Below, one piece after another: positions 21,491-33,595 of a stretch of DNA of 64,000 nt. The stretch's first letter is position 1. Each line of letters begins with the position of its first letter. Source of the DNA: Plenodomus lindquistii (lineage: Eukaryota; Ascomycota; Dothideomycetes; Pleosporales; Leptosphaeriaceae); contig JANUWI010000005.1 of NCBI GenBank assembly GCA_025504975.1, positions 868,001 to 932,000 of the forward strand, in the 5' to 3' direction. A program made the translations under genes and the position numbers. The notes under the pieces are model-generated. The model was not told the origin of the DNA. It did no database searches and was given only the letters and a program-made list of their open reading frames with translations.

Positions 21491-21871
21491 ACTGTAAAAT
21501 AAACGCTGTGGGGAAGGAAGAACCTCAAATGGCATGGGGCATGTACAACATATCTCCAACGAGTATCACGGTGAAAATGAAATCTGCACATAGTTGGACG
21601 GCCGTAAGTCGTCACTAATGAGCGTTTGCGCTGACGGGCGCAAAAGAGCAAACGAGTTCCAGGCGTTTTTTAAATATTCAAAAATTGTCTCAATCAATGG
21701 TCTCTCTCCCAAAGGTGAACCCAAAGTACCTCAGTTTCTTCCACCCGGTTTCACCCCCACTGTCTCGCATCTTCCCTTTCTTCGCTGTTCTGCGCGTTAT
21801 TTCCCCGCTCACGGTCAGCTCGTCTCAACGCGCTGCTTGCTTGTATCGCAGTATCGTGATCAAGAATCAAC
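21491..21871. other. intergenic, nothing recognised
   Basis: This 381-bp stretch holds the 3' flank of MGR2 and the leader of the UIM gene. The last 150 bp are pyrimidine-rich, consistent with a fungal promoter. No other feature is seen. Confidence 0.45.
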
Positions 21872-23129
21872 ATGACCTCGACACCTGACGCCGACCATAA
21901 TGGCCACCACGCAGCAAGATCTCAAGGCCAAGATGGTGCAGCAGAGGACAATCACGAAGCGCAAGGTGCAAGGGCGCACGTCCGCATCCAAGAAGACTGC
22001 TGCAATGCCACCTCGCAACGACCTATCCTAAAGGCTGGAAGTCTAGGTTACTCCGCTTCCCCCCAAATCCAGCTGAGCGGCAATCGCAAACGCCTTCCTC
22101 GCGCCAGACCATTACCACCCATCACATATGCGAAAACCTCCAAGCAACTCCGCAGCTCAGCACTCTTCACCCCGCAAACCGGCAAGCACGATGAAAACGC
22201 AGGTCACACAGAGGACGACGCGCTCCGCCGTGCCATAGAGATGTCCCTGGCCGACCAAGCACCCACCGTTTCGCCCGTCCACTCAAAACCGCATGTAGAC
22301 GCCCCAGATGATCCCGCTCCAGCCTCACCACGCCCACTATCCACACACACCGCATCAGCCTCATCATCCACTGCGCCAACCGCTCCCCTCAAACCCATGA
22401 TCCACGACATGCAAACCACAACCTCACGCCTCACCCACTGCGCCGAGCAAAACTGGCCCGTAAATCTCCGGACCCTAGCAACCTCGATAAAAGAATGGGA
22501 AACAGCCCTTACAAAACTCGACCACGGAGTACAAGCTGCCGAGCGCAACCGTCGACGAGACCTAGACATGCATCTCCGCTTCGACAACGATATGCAAGCG
22601 AAACATCGTCTGGAGATTGCGAGCGTAGAACAGGCGTGGCGGGGAAGGTTGCGCGATGTAAAAGCAGAGATGGAGCAGCAGGAGGAGCGGTATGAGAGTG
22701 CGCTGAGGAAACAAAAGGCATCGTTTTCAAAGGAGTTGGAAGATCAGAAACAGATATATGAGAGAGATATTGCGCAACAGACTGTTGAGACTACGAGTAT
22801 TACGCAGGCTTCAGGTGGTCGGAGAGGGAGGTATAGGTTGACTCACGCGTTGTCGCCCTCCCCTACAACACGACCGCAACCTACGAATACTGCATCGAGT
22901 AGCGATACCGACGAAAAAGAGGTGAGTTTCCCAACCACCCACGCAGATCAGGAGCGAGCGGAGAATTGACAAGGCGGGTCTATAGATCATCACGACACGC
23001 AAGACACAGACGTCTAGAGACCACAGTTCGCGCTCGCCGGAGAAGAGGAAGAGGGATGGTGGTGGTGGGGTGTGTATCGATGCGAGGCAGGAGAGAAGTT
23101 GGTCGCCTAAGAAGAATAAGAGTAAGTAA
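21872..23129 (+). CDS. ubiquitin-interacting-motif protein with coiled coil and basic tail
   Basis: Two exons, 21872-22921 and 22986-23129, with a 64-nt intron (GTGAGT..CTATAG). The phase is kept and the product is 397 residues. TEDDALRRAIEMSLAD (113-128) fits the UIM consensus (acidic patch, Ala, xx, Ser). Residues about 200-310 form a charged coiled coil (RNRRRDLDMHLRFDNDMQ.., EQQEERYESALRKQKASF). Exon 2 gives a Lys/Arg-rich tail (SPEKRKRDGGGG, SPKKNKSK) that may be a nuclear signal. UIMs bind ubiquitin; no catalytic domain is visible. The first 50 codons read oddly. An overlapping frame from ATG 21900 looks more protein-like and could be the real first exon, with donor GTGCAA at 21966 and acceptor ending 22072, giving 352 residues. 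The 5' end is therefore uncertain. Confidence 0.7.
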
Positions 23130-23658
23130 GCATTGTCTGTGTAGACTTGGAGCTCTACGTTGAGGGGGTACGTGTTTGCGTTGGTTTGATGAAAAGCGAC
23201 GGAGGAGTTTGGGGTTTGGGGATTAGGTTGGAAATGTTACAAAGTAGCATATAGTCGAGTAGCCAGAGGGACTCCTCATATACTTTTGCATAGACAATGC
23301 CTCCACCTTGAAACTACACGCGTGACTGGCGCGGTACCATGTACCTGGGTGGGGCGACCAATCAGGACTAGAGGCTTGGCTGAGGTCAATGCAGCTTGCA
23401 GTCTCACTCGATGCGCCGCGCTCTCCTCGAGGAAAATCATTGTTTCTATCGTATCTGCGCCCGTGTCAATCCTTCATCGCGCATCCCTCCCACACACTTT
23501 ATACCACGCGCGAATCAAGCGCACTTTGACGTTGCTATATACCACACTGCCAGCTGCGCAGGCCATCGACACATCGTGAACGCGCCCCTGTTCGCGTCAC
23601 CACCAAACGCCATCAACACAACCCCCTCCAGATCCGGCATACAGACCCTCGCGCAAGG
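23130..23658. other. intergenic region and THO1 promoter
   Basis: These 529 bp hold no recognised gene. The last 150 bp before the THO1 ATG are rich in C and A on the plus strand, as in fungal leaders. Confidence 0.45.
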
Positions 23659-24531
23659 ATGCCAGAATACACCAAGATGAAGAACGCCGACCTTGAGGCT
23701 CTCCTTAAGGAGCGTGGTCTGCCTCACACCGGAAAGAAGGCCGAAATGGTCGAGCGCTTACAAAAGGACGACACCGAGAAGAGCGGCGCAAAGCCTGCAG
23801 CTGGCGCAGAGGACGAGATTGACTGGGACGACGAGGTTGACGAAACTGCTGCCGCACCAGCTACAACGACTGCGCCGAAAGAGGAGGCAGTCACCACCAA
23901 CGAGGAGACGATTGCTAACGCTGGAGGTGAAGGCCAGCCACCAAACCCACAAGCAGTTCCCAACCAAGTCGCCGATATCGATCCCGCAGCCACGGACGAT
24001 CTCTCTGTGCAGCCGCCTGCAGAAGGTGCGGCCGAGGCCACTACTGAAACCAAGCCAGAAGAGCCCAAGGCGCCCGCTCCCGACTACTCAATAGGCCTCG
24101 CAGCCACTAACCTCGACGAGGAGATTGAGAAGCGCAAGAAACGCGCCCTCAAGTTCGGCACCAAGGTCGAGGACGATGAGGGTCTGAAGAAGCTGGAGCG
24201 CGCCAAGAAGTTCGGTGAGGTTGGTCCTCCCCAGGGTCTTGACGAGGCTCTACCAGAGCGCAACCGCAAGCGAGGTCGCGAAGGCGGCGATGAGGCTAGT
24301 GGTACCAAGCGCCGTGACGGAGGTGGTCGTGGCGGCGGACGTGAAGGACGTGGAGGACGTGGCGGCCGCGATCGCCGTGACAACAGGGACAACCGCGATA
24401 ACAGGGATCGGAATGGTCGCGACAATCGCCGGAACGATAACAAGTCCAGCGGCGGTCAAAGCTGGATGTCCGAGAAGGATCGGGCGGCTGCAGAGGCGCG
24501 GAGGGCCAAGTTTGCAAAGCCAGCAGCTTGA
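23659..24531 (+). CDS. THO1: SAP-domain mRNP protein, THO1/SARNP-like
   Basis: Single exon, 290 residues. A SAP domain covers residues about 5-39 (MKNADLEALLKERGLPHTG..AEMVERL). It is followed by an acidic/Ala-Pro linker and a Tho1-type motif, KRKKRALKFG (near 158-167), partly repeated as ERAKKFG. The C-terminus is RGG/RDN-rich and RNA-binding, ending in a helical DRAAAEARRAKFAKPA. Yeast Tho1 and human SARNP/CIP29 bind nascent mRNA and the helicase Sub2/UAP56 for mRNA export. SAP domains bind nucleic acid. The repetitive Arg-Asp-Asn stretch (about 235-265) is a tandem repeat that may vary in length between strains. Codon use is strongly biased to C-ending codons, suggesting high expression. 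Confidence 0.87.
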   Translation: MPEYTKMKNADLEALLKERGLPHTGKKAEMVERLQKDDTEKSGAKPAAGAEDEIDWDDEVDETAAAPATTTAPKEEAVTTNEETIANAGGEGQPPNPQAVPNQVADIDPAATDDLSVQPPAEGAAEATTETKPEEPKAPAPDYSIGLAATNLDEEIEKRKKRALKFGTKVEDDEGLKKLERAKKFGEVGPPQGLDEALPERNRKRGREGGDEASGTKRRDGGGRGGGREGRGGRGGRDRRDNRDNRDNRDRNGRDNRRNDNKSSGGQSWMSEKDRAAAEARRAKFAKPAA

Positions 24532-25657
24532 GCGAACAATTTACGGCGACATTGTCTTCCTTACTTGAAAATTATTGGCGTAACGGTGTGGTACAATCTT
24601 GGAACGATCCGACTGCATTTCCATTGTGCCCAGGCTAGCGCTACAGGAGCTTCGCAGACCAGGAAGAAGCATGTATCACATATTGTCACGGGGCCTCTCG
24701 ATGAAAGCGCCAGGCCAGTTGCGCTCCTTTATTTCTTCATATTGTTCAGGATACATGAATTCAAAAATTTACACCGACGTCCGGTTGCCTCGTTTTTTTT
24801 GTCTCTGAACACTCCCTGCGTACTCTAGCAATTGGAACATGGAAAGGATGACGGAGCTTCTATGCATACAGCGAGGAAGCCCATCGCAGTCTCATGGGAT
24901 CAGCGCTTCGAGGCCTGGCTAAGCAGTTCCTGGCTGTCGGGAGCCAATCCTTTGGCAAGACCACGGGCGACTTCCCGAAGGTGTATGTCAGAATAACCCT
25001 CGTCTTGACAGACTCTTGTCTTGAGAATAGAGCGACGCACATGTATCATCTTGGAAGCAAGTCATCCCAGCGGTGACGTGCTACAGCCGCATGTGTTACA
25101 ACAACCATGGCGACCGTACACGATTCTGAACAACCAATACCCATCAAATCTGTCACACCTCGCGCCAAACTTTTCCTACTCTAGAGTAAAAGACACGTTC
25201 TACGTGTGTACATTTGCCCAACTTCGACTTAGCGCCGCCACCGTATTCCCAACCTCGGCACCACTTATCCCCGCACACGTACAACAGCCTACTCTAATAC
25301 GGCCAAACAAAAATGCGCTTGCTAATCATCATGATGGCTGCACTAGGGGAGCATGGAATTATTTAGATTGGAACTTTCCCACATGCGGCTGAACGCACGT
25401 TGTCTGGGGTAATTCGTTCTGTCTTTCCTGTGTGTACACCTGGTAGTTGGCACCAACTGCATTGGGACATCATTTTTGCCATTAGCTCCACGGTTATTGA
25501 CGTCTTCGGCAGAAGAACCATTGAATGACTCCAGCCAGAACTCTGACATCCCTCTCAACCGGGATGCTTTAGAGTCGGAATACCTAGAGATTGGAACCTG
25601 CGACTGATAGCAGTGACTGGCGCATTTGAACACCGAAGCACGCAAGGACGTAGGCAG
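24532..25657. other. intergenic, nothing recognised
   Basis: About 1.1 kb separates THO1 and the transporter gene. Short open frames on both strands lack motifs. I see no repeats, tRNA-like structures or transposon fragments. Confidence 0.45.
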
Positions 25658-27288
25658 ATGTCGTCACGATCAGACCTAGAGGACAAGCATGTCGTGAAAG
25701 AAGAACAAGAAGAGTATAGTCGACCATCCACAACAGAAGAAGTCTTAGCACACGAACACGTCAAAGGCGACGAGACGGTGGAAGATAAGGAGGCTCAATC
25801 GGATGCTCGATCAACACGAACGGTGGAATCGACTCAACCACCTCCTCCAGATGGCGGTCTACATGCTTGGCTCAAAGTCTTTGGCGGGTTCATGATCTAT
25901 ATTAACATCTGGTGCGTTAGCACGACCACTTTATGCAATGATCCAATTTAGAGCTGACAAAAAGCAGGGGCTTTACGCTCACCTTCGGCGCCTTTCAAGC
26001 CTACTACAAAAGCACATTGCTCTCTTCATCCAGTCCATCTGCCATCTCATGGATAGGCACCGTCCAAGGCTGGCTCCTCATCATCATCGGTGTGGCATCT
26101 GGACCATTGTTCGACGCAGGTTACTTCCGGTCCATGTTGCTTATTGGCAACTTCCTGGTTGTATTTGGCATCATGATGTTGAGTCTCAGCACAACGTACT
26201 GGCAAGTCTTTCTAAGCCAGGGCGTATGTATGGGTCTCGGCGCCGGACTACTCTACATCCCCAGTCTCGCGCTAGTAGGTGTGTGGTTCAGCAAGAAGCG
26301 CGCATTAGCCATGGGGATCGTCATGAGCGGTATCGCAGTCGGTGCGTTGCCTCTCCCTCCCTTATTCCCCACACCAAATTTTGATAAGACAGTGCTAACA
26401 ACGCCTAGGAGGAGTAATCTACATCATCATGTTCGACCGCATCCTCCGCACCTCCACCTTCCCCTGGGCTATGCGCGCCATCGGCTTCGTAGCCCTCACC
26501 TGCGCCCTGCTCTCCATCCCCACCCTCCTCTCCGGCTCCGCCTGGCTCAACCGCCCGCGTAAACGCCGCGCCCTCCTGGATAAATCCGCGCTCCACGATC
26601 GCCTCTTCCTCATCTTTACATGCTGCTCCTTCAGCACCTTCCTCGGCTACATCGTGCCCTACTTCTACATCCCGACGTTTGCACGCGAGAAACTGGGCAG
26701 TGGGGAGAGCGCAGCGCTGTACATGCTTGTCCTTGCCATTGCGGGGAGTTTTTTCGGCAGATTGGCGAGTGCAGTCATGGCGCAGTATTTCGGGGCGATT
26801 GTTACGTGGGGGATTTGCACGTGTGCGAGTGGAGTCATGGCGTTGTGTTGGATTACGATTGAGAAGGAGAGTACTTTTATTGCGTTTAGTATTCTTTGGG
26901 GTACGTGTTTCCATTTCTCCTTTCCTTTGTCTTGTACATACCTTTTTCCCCACATTCGTCCCCTCGCCCCTCAACACACCATCATACTCACAGCCACCAC
27001 ACAGGATTCTTCTCCGCAGCCCTGGTCACGGTGCCCTCGACTGCCTTTGCAAACATCACCCCTGATCTCTCACGCCTGGGCACCCGTCTCGGCATGTCGT
27101 GGAGCGTATCCAGCATTGCCACGCTCACTGGCGCACCGATTGCAGGCGCGTTGTTGAAGAGGACGAATGGCGAGACGAATTTCATAGGCGTGCAGGTTTG
27201 GAGTGGAGCGTGTTTGTTGGTGGGAACCGGGTGGTTATTTGTCTTGTGGTGGGCGACTAGTCGGAAGATGGGGGTATGGAGAGTTTGA
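25658..27288 (+). CDS. MFS transporter, monocarboxylate-permease (MCH) type
   Basis: Four exons, 25658-25911, 25968-26341, 26409-26900 and 27005-27288, with introns of 56, 67 and 104 nt; all phases fit. The product is 467 residues. A long charged cytosolic N-terminus (about 70 residues) is followed by PPPPDGGLHAWLKVFGGFMI, the hallmark entry into TM1 of fungal monocarboxylate-transporter homologues (DGG.W...V). Twelve hydrophobic segments are recognisable, with the central loop (NRPRKRRALLDKSALHD) between TM6 and TM7. GTRLGMSWSVSSIATLTGAPIAGALL near TM10-11 is another family block. MCT-like MFS proteins move monocarboxylates or related small acids with protons; the substrate here is unknown. 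ATG 25658 is the first in frame. Confidence 0.9.
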
Positions 27289-29295
27289 GGGATTGGAATT
27301 GGGTTGAGGGAGGGGAGGAGTAATAGAAAAAAAAACGGATCACAACTCCTGTCACCCATCGAAGAACATCAGATATAAATGTACCAAATGGTCGCAGTTT
27401 TGCCAAGGTGATTTCAACTGGTAGATACATCCAATGACCTTCATCAGGGGCCGTCCTCAGTCGGCCCTTCTCTTGGGAACTACGGTTGGTGACAGCCATG
27501 GTAGTCCCTGCGCTCCAAGCAATCCTCGTGCAGTCTATTTCAACTTCATGGCATGTGTGTATTCGTCCTTTCGCAGTATACCTACCGACCTCTCTTCTCT
27601 ACGTACATAGAGTGCCGGCAAGCGTTTCGTAAGTGTAGCAAGAACGACTAGCTGAGTCTCGACTGTGTCTCACGTGTCTGCCAAACAAGCAGGTCTAGGA
27701 TCTCACTGCGCATGATTTTGTTACGCAGGATCTAATTACCTAGGAGTTAACTGTGTAGGGTCCAAGTTAACAGTCGGTCCTTTTCTCAACTTCCGTCGTT
27801 TAAGTAAGCTTTACTGTGTACATCTCTCTACCACGGTGCTGGAATTTGCACGTCAGACAAAGCACGTTGGCGTCTACAACGATCGGTCGTTCGCATGCGC
27901 ACAGCGTGCAAGAAAGCATGGTATCCGAGTCTGCGGGTTTGAACGCCGCCCCTGACCCATAATGCGGAAGACTTGCCCGGGGGTTCACCCTCGTGACGTG
28001 ATTGTATCACCAGTGATTATGCAACGCTTACTGAGCGTCTGGCTACGACCTCTATCTATATCCCTGACTGTTTTGTGGGCCTTGTTTGCTGGTGGAGCAG
28101 TGCATGGTTGCCGTTTCAGGAGTACGCTGCCGCCGAGGCCCATCAGGAACTGAAGGATCAGTCAGCTTGAAAAACCGATAGATTGTCGAGGTATACGAAC
28201 GGGTACACATTCCGGCCTGTAAGATCTCGCCATTTGAGCGACCAGGTCCTCGGGCCTTGATGATGTATGTTCGTTGTCGTGTGCCCTACACAGCTCAGCA
28301 TGATAGTGAGAAGAAGTGTCGTGCGCAGTCAGTCTTTGAGAGGAGATGCGTGTGGAATCGAAATGTAAGCAGTGAAAGAGGCAACAGACCTGGGGTCTTC
28401 CACTGACCTTGAACATGAGCGAGCACATCTCAGTGTACTGTCTCATGACCACTGTGGCGGGTCACGATGAGCTGCGCGATCCTCGGAGCTTAACTACCAA
28501 GTCAATGTGGAGATGGAACGGAGCGTCGTCCGTCCAGCCATGCGGCCCATACCCCGTGGCCCCCGGTGGACATTGCACTAGTTCGTGGGCGCCTTTTGTT
28601 TCTTCCTCCTTCAGGCGTACACCCACGTGGAAGGGTTGGCTGACAGAAACCTTGCTTTGCCGTCGCAACGGTATTGGAGGCCTGAGAAGGTAACCGGCAC
28701 GCATCCTTGTATTAACCCCCAAACCATGTGAAATTATGTGCAACCATTGACGAATATCTACTTGTCAGTGATGAATGCGCGTTGGCTAAGACAAAGTGCA
28801 CCAACATGGTTGCCCACGAGCAAAAGATGGCCGTTCAAACCGGTAGCCAGACGATATTGCTGTGGAAAAGCGGGCAAGTCAAGGGAAAGTCAATCACACC
28901 GTGATTCTATATGGACGCCTAGTGAAGACACTAGATTGAATATGACGCGTGGTGTGTAACTCTCCGCACTTTCGCATTCGCCGGGGTTGTCGTTCCGGCG
29001 CGCGTATCGCTCGACGGCATTTTCCACAGATATCAAATGACAGTGATCGCGCATATAGATCTAGAAGGATGTCTGGTGAAACTGCATTATGAGAATCAGT
29101 GAGTATTTGATATGCATAGGCCCCCGCGTCCTAATAAGGAAGTTGTAGCGAGACCCAGGACCGAAGAAACCCGGGGCCGTGGCAAGATATCATCTCGTAA
29201 AGCACACAATGTCCAACGACAAAGCGACCCAGAGTCATGGTACAGATCTCACCACTCACGGATCGGGATGTAGCACCCGCCTCCAGAAAGTCCCT

Positions 29296-29330
29296 GCGCG
29301 CTTGAAGGATCTCCGCGCGCTTGAAGGATC
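29296..29330. repeat. two copies of a 16-bp direct repeat
   Basis: GCGCGCTTGAAGGATC occurs at 29296-29311 and again at 29315-29330, a 19-bp period. It is short and may have arisen by slippage. Confidence 0.8.
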
Positions 29331-29714
29331 AAGCTGCGGGTTATGCGCTGACGCTACGGACGCACCCATGCAAGCCCACGCCAAGTGCTCGAAGGCGTTT
29401 TGTGTCACATTTGAGTGAGTCCCTTGTGGTCGTATCAAGCTGAGCCGGGGAATGAAAGGTAACGCCGTCTTCTGCAAGTTGATGATTCACACACTGCGGG
29501 CTTGTCTCACTGGGCACACATTTTGAATGTATGAGGGCTGCAGGACGGAGATCCTTGCATATATGTATTGTAAAGGAATCCGTAAACAAATAATTACATC
29601 CGTTTCGATTAACGATTCATCTGCGACCCACTCTGCCATGATCTGTATGTAGGAGATTACCGAAAAGATCGACCGCTCGCAAACTATCTTGGCCGCTAAT
29701 TATGTACTGAAGGA

Positions 29715-29752
29715 GCTAGGTCAATGTACTTAGAGGGCTAGGTCAATGTACT
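29715..29752. repeat. two copies of a 16-bp direct repeat
   Basis: GCTAGGTCAATGTACT occurs at 29715-29730 and 29737-29752, a 22-bp period, with a weaker GTTAGGTT echo after it. It lies about 90 bp past the stop of the RRM gene. Confidence 0.8.
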
Positions 29753-29840
29753 CATGAGGTTAGGTTGAAACACTGAATCTTGATTAGAGGAAGAAAACGC
29801 TGTCAACAAGACACTTGCACAGGCCATGTATGCACACGCT

Positions 29841-30947
29841 TCACCTACGCCAAATCGTTGACAGGATACTAGTGGGAACTAGCAATTGCCCAACGTAGCT
29901 ATTGGTGCGACTAAGCCGCGCGGTCCGCAGACGCAGGGAATCAGTACTATTATTTGTCATGTCAGAGATGATCTTCCTCTCAAGAGTGAGTTCACTAACC
30001 CCGTACGATCCATTCACAACCATAGGTTCAGCTCTCCCCACGATCGTCGTGTCAGTATCCATACGTACGTGGAGACTCATGCCCATATGTTCTCTGCCGT
30101 TCAGATACGTTGCCGCGTATTGTGCCTCTTCTTTAGATCCGAATCGAGCTGTTGCTAATCCCTTGAACACCCCTGTTCTTGGGTCTCTGAGTAGCTGAGA
30201 ATCGACCGGGATACCCACAGTATAGAGCAACTTGTTGAGATCATCCAAGGTTGCTTTGTAGCTCAAATTGCGTATGAAGATGCCGCGTGCTTCTGTTAAC
30301 ACAGCCCCGCCGCGGACGTTGACTGGCATGCCGTTGGTACTTGTCGAGTATACTGGCGGCTGGGGCGCGAGGACGGAATAGGGTGTTGCTGTTGGATACG
30401 CTTGGACGGGCGAGTACATCGCGTACGGGTATGCTGTTCCATGTGGCATGTAGGACGCGGTAGTAGTCGCGCGCCCCTTCCCACCAAGCTGGTTCACCCT
30501 TCCAATATCGATCCCGCACCGCCCAGCGGAGTGATTTCCTTCAGGGACTTCGGCAAAATGCGTTGAACAATTGCATCTCATCAACTGATAACCATTAGTG
30601 CTGCGGCATGTCTCCCATACATGTACCAGCATCCCTTTGGACCTATAGAAGACCTCTGTCACGCTCCGGTCAGTCCTTTCCGTCATGCATGAAGGAATCA
30701 GTGGCTTACTGTAAGCGGCATCTGCATCTTCCTTGTCTCTTAGCCTACACCATCCTTGCATATCCCCCTTCCGTTGGCTTGCGCTCGAGTACACATCAGC
30801 CCATCCTGGTTGCTCCTTGACCACTTTCCGAAGATGATCCTTGAACTCTTGCCATCCTGCCAGATACGGTGCATAGCGTGTTGATCCACACACTACCAAC
30901 AAAAAGTCTCCATTGGCTTCTTTCCAAGGCCCAGTGTAAGACGCCAT
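29841..30947 (-). CDS. RRM-domain RNA-binding protein
   Basis: Start at ATG 30947, with exons 30947-30710 and 30655-29841. The 54-nt intron (donor GTAAGC, branch CTGAC, acceptor GACAG) is in frame and stop-free; spliced length is 350 residues. The N-terminal 90 residues form a compact domain of unknown type (GDFLLVVCGSTRYAPYLAGW, WCRLRDKEDADAAY) whose pattern suggests a degenerate RRM. A Tyr/Pro/Ala-rich linker follows. A canonical RRM has RNP2 GIFIRNL and an RNP1-like GLATARFG, with the helix LDDLNKLLYTVG between them. A second possible intron near the 3' end (29947-29999, GTTAGT..TAATAG) would replace the last 50 residues by an immediate stop at 29941. The target RNA is unknown. Confidence 0.78.
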   Translation of the reverse strand: MASYTGPWKEANGDFLLVVCGSTRYAPYLAGWQEFKDHLRKVVKEQPGWADVYSSASQRKGDMQGWCRLRDKEDADAAYSKPLIPSCMTERTDRSVTEVFYRSKGMLVHVWETCRSTNGYQLMRCNCSTHFAEVPEGNHSAGRCGIDIGRVNQLGGKGRATTTASYMPHGTAYPYAMYSPVQAYPTATPYSVLAPQPPVYSTSTNGMPVNVRGGAVLTEARGIFIRNLSYKATLDDLNKLLYTVGIPVDSQLLRDPRTGVFKGLATARFGSKEEAQYAATYLNGREHMGMSLHVRMDTDTTIVGRAEPMVVNGSYGVSELTLERKIISDMTNNSTDSLRLRTARLSRTNSYVGQLLVPTSILSTIWRR

Positions 30948-32079
30948 GTCGAACCAATGTGTGCCTGGACACAAGAGATGGTGTCAATTGTGATATACAG
31001 AGAGGAAGGAAGGGTGAAGACTTGAGGGATGTGGAGAGTGTGCGAGTGATGTTGGTGGATAATCCCTAGAATGAGGGAAAGGTGAAGTTGGGTGAGTCCA
31101 CGGTACGATAGACAATGGTGTGAGGTTGATGGCTTCTGTTGTAGCTGGGAGGTATTTATGCATAACGATCAGGAATCCATGATTGTTTTTGCGGCGTGTA
31201 GGATTGAATCGGATGCGCCGAAGGAGCAATCATCTAAAGTCATGGCCTACGTCGGCGAGCATATCGATTTGCACTTGAATCTGAGGTCCTAGCATACTCG
31301 TTACCCACGATGAGGCGGCCCCACGAGCCTTCCCGTCATCCCCGATGCAGCGTACATTTGGACTGGAGACCACTCAGTATACAGCACGTAAACATCTATA
31401 CATATGAGTACTATGCCCGACGTACTGGCCAATGAAAGACAGAATGTGTATATACGTCTAGCTATATATGCTGATGTCTTGCGGTAAGGCCGATAGCGTG
31501 CGTTACTAGTCGTTGCTCGTGTTACTAGAGCCCAGGGTACGACTGTGGAGTCGGCTTTGCAAGCATGAGCCACTGCGGACCGACTGGGCGTCTTGGGCCC
31601 CCCTGTAAAATAAAAAACGCCCTAATTCGTAAGAAATCTGATACACAAGGTTTCATGAGTTCGACTCAATACGATATGAAATTACTAAGATCATGCCGAG
31701 CACGTTTGTTGAACGTCAAGAAAGGAATTACTGCAATTATACGACGTTCCAGCCACTGAATGGAAGTCGCAATACATGATCAAGCGCGGAGAAATGATAA
31801 GGTGAGATAACGATGTGTGAGAAGTGATAGGGAAGAGACAATATCGAAAAGCTGTCAGGCACTCGCTACGCTCGATTGACAACGGACTCTACAAGATGTG
31901 AGAGCAAAAATTGCTTGCGTCAGCCTGATAGAGCATATGCGACCAGTCGAAGACTGGGTTATTGTTCGGAGGTTGTGGGTATATCCATACCAATTATCGT
32001 TAAGGACGAATGACGTTCGGGCATGAACCTACACGTTCACCTGGGAGATTCGGGCGAACGGCACAAATGTGTAGCACGT
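30948..32079. other. intergenic, nothing recognised
   Basis: About 1.1 kb lies between the RRM gene start and the 3' end of the WD40 gene. Small open frames have no motifs. No repeats of note. Confidence 0.45.
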
Positions 32080-33595
32080 TCAATCTGAAACCCGCCAAAT
32101 AATCAACTTCTGGTCGAAACCGCCGCTGATGAGATACTCGTTGTACTCAGCATCTCCGTTCTCTGACGTGATGTTTCCAGCCCATAGGCACCGTAATTTC
32201 GACCCAGGTTCATGAGCCTTGAGTGATGCGACGAGTTTCCCGCTCTTGACTTCGATGCCCCGAACAATCCCATCATCAGAGCTTACGTACACACCAGACC
32301 CGTCAGGCCGCCACACAATACGGGGGGTAGAGTCTGGAACCGAGTTGTCGTGTTAGTCCATGTCAAATCTCTGCAATTCGAACGTTTTTCACGTACAGGA
32401 TGTCTGAGGGGCAAGCGTGTTTGTATTTACCACGATGGCGCGCTCCTCACGGTCAGCGATGACCAATTCAGCGCGTGCTTGCGAGGCTTGTGTAGTCCGC
32501 TCGAGGACAGGCACGGAATCTTGATCGTCGTGCCCTACTAGGGGTAGCTGATTCGAAGGCGGAAGCAAAAGCTTCACCACGATTAGTTTCATGTGCGGAG
32601 TAGAACTTGTGGCAACAGCGACTAGATGCGGATCACTCGGGCATACTTGGACGTCCGCAGGCGTAAACGCGATCCACGCATTGGAGTGTGGTGCTAGGTT
32701 CTGTTGACCCAAGAGTGTGACGCCTGACAGATCTGATGTGCTAACCGAGTAGTAATGTAGGAATGTCGAATCTCGTCGAGCGACTAACAGAATCGGAGCT
32801 TCCCCCTCTGGTGACTCAAGAAACAAGATTGTCTCTGGTATGCTCGGAAGGATTAGACTCGTGAAAGGCTCAAGGCGTGGTACAGCAGCACGGACATCAA
32901 GTTTATAGAAACAGACTTTAGCGTCCCAACCTGCACTGGCTACCAGGAAAGAGTCGTGGTATGAATGGACAGCCAATTTCACCAGGTATTTGTTGTGATC
33001 CTGGCGTTGGTCCACGGTTGCGCCACGGGTAATGTCGAATAGAGTCAGCTTGCCTGACATAGAAGCGACCAACATATGTGTTGTACCAATAGCAACAACA
33101 TCCAAAGTGGGTGAGTCCTGGAAGTCAGTGTAAGAGCATATGAGATCGTAACCTGGCGTCTTCGGATCTACCAGATGGAGTTGCCTGTCCGCCGTAGTCA
33201 CTGCAACATACGGTCGAACGCCCACTACTGTTGGTAGTGATAGATGTAAGACCGTCACGCTGAGTATGTTGGAACGATTTGGCAAGGTGCTAATGGTGTT
33301 CGGCCTAGCTGGTGCCCTCTCGGTCCACCCTCGGTCTGCGTCATCTACACCCAACTTTTCGAAATTTAGACTTAGATCGAAGGTCTTCTTCTCTTGTAGA
33401 ATAGTCTCAATAGTGACATCCCCGTGTGTGGATGTGCCAACATCAGGAGGTAGCCCTGCTTCCTTGACAAAGCTTGTTAAGGTCTGATAGTGTATTAGTC
33501 CCAGTGGCAATTGGGCAGTGATGCACGCGCAGTACCTCGACGTAGCCGTTGGCTCTTAGATAGCGTGCTATCAACTCTGCCGCTGACGGCAGCAT
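32080..33595 (-). CDS. LisH-like and WD40-repeat protein
   Basis: Three exons, 33595-33536, 33483-32397 and 32333-32080, with introns of 52 and 63 nt (branch sites GACTAATA and GGACTAAC). All phases fit and the product is 466 residues. The short first exon supplies a LisH-like dimerisation helix that continues across the splice (AAELIARYLRANGYVETL..FVKEAGLP). WD40-type blades follow, for example LTLFDITRGATV, FLVASAGWDAKVCFYKLD, IVWRPDGSGVYVSSDDGIVRGIEV and the closing LISGGFDQKLIIWRVSD. Fungal homologues are annotated only as WD repeat proteins, so I give no function beyond a scaffold role. The first exon is too short to be seen as a reading frame by itself. It is divergent with the SET-MYND gene. 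Confidence 0.85.

Larger units (their letters stand above)
27289..29840. other. gene-free stretch of 2.5 kb
   Basis: No open frame here exceeds about 100 codons or shows a known motif. I looked for transposase, reverse transcriptase and tRNA patterns and found none. Base composition is near 50 percent GC, so it is not a heavily RIP-mutated AT-rich island. Two short tandem repeats are listed separately. Confidence 0.5.

Noticed and set aside
27289..29840. Possible transposon relic or RIP-mutated island
   Set aside because: GC is near 50 percent, there is no strong TA excess by eye, and no transposase, reverse transcriptase or terminal repeats are seen.
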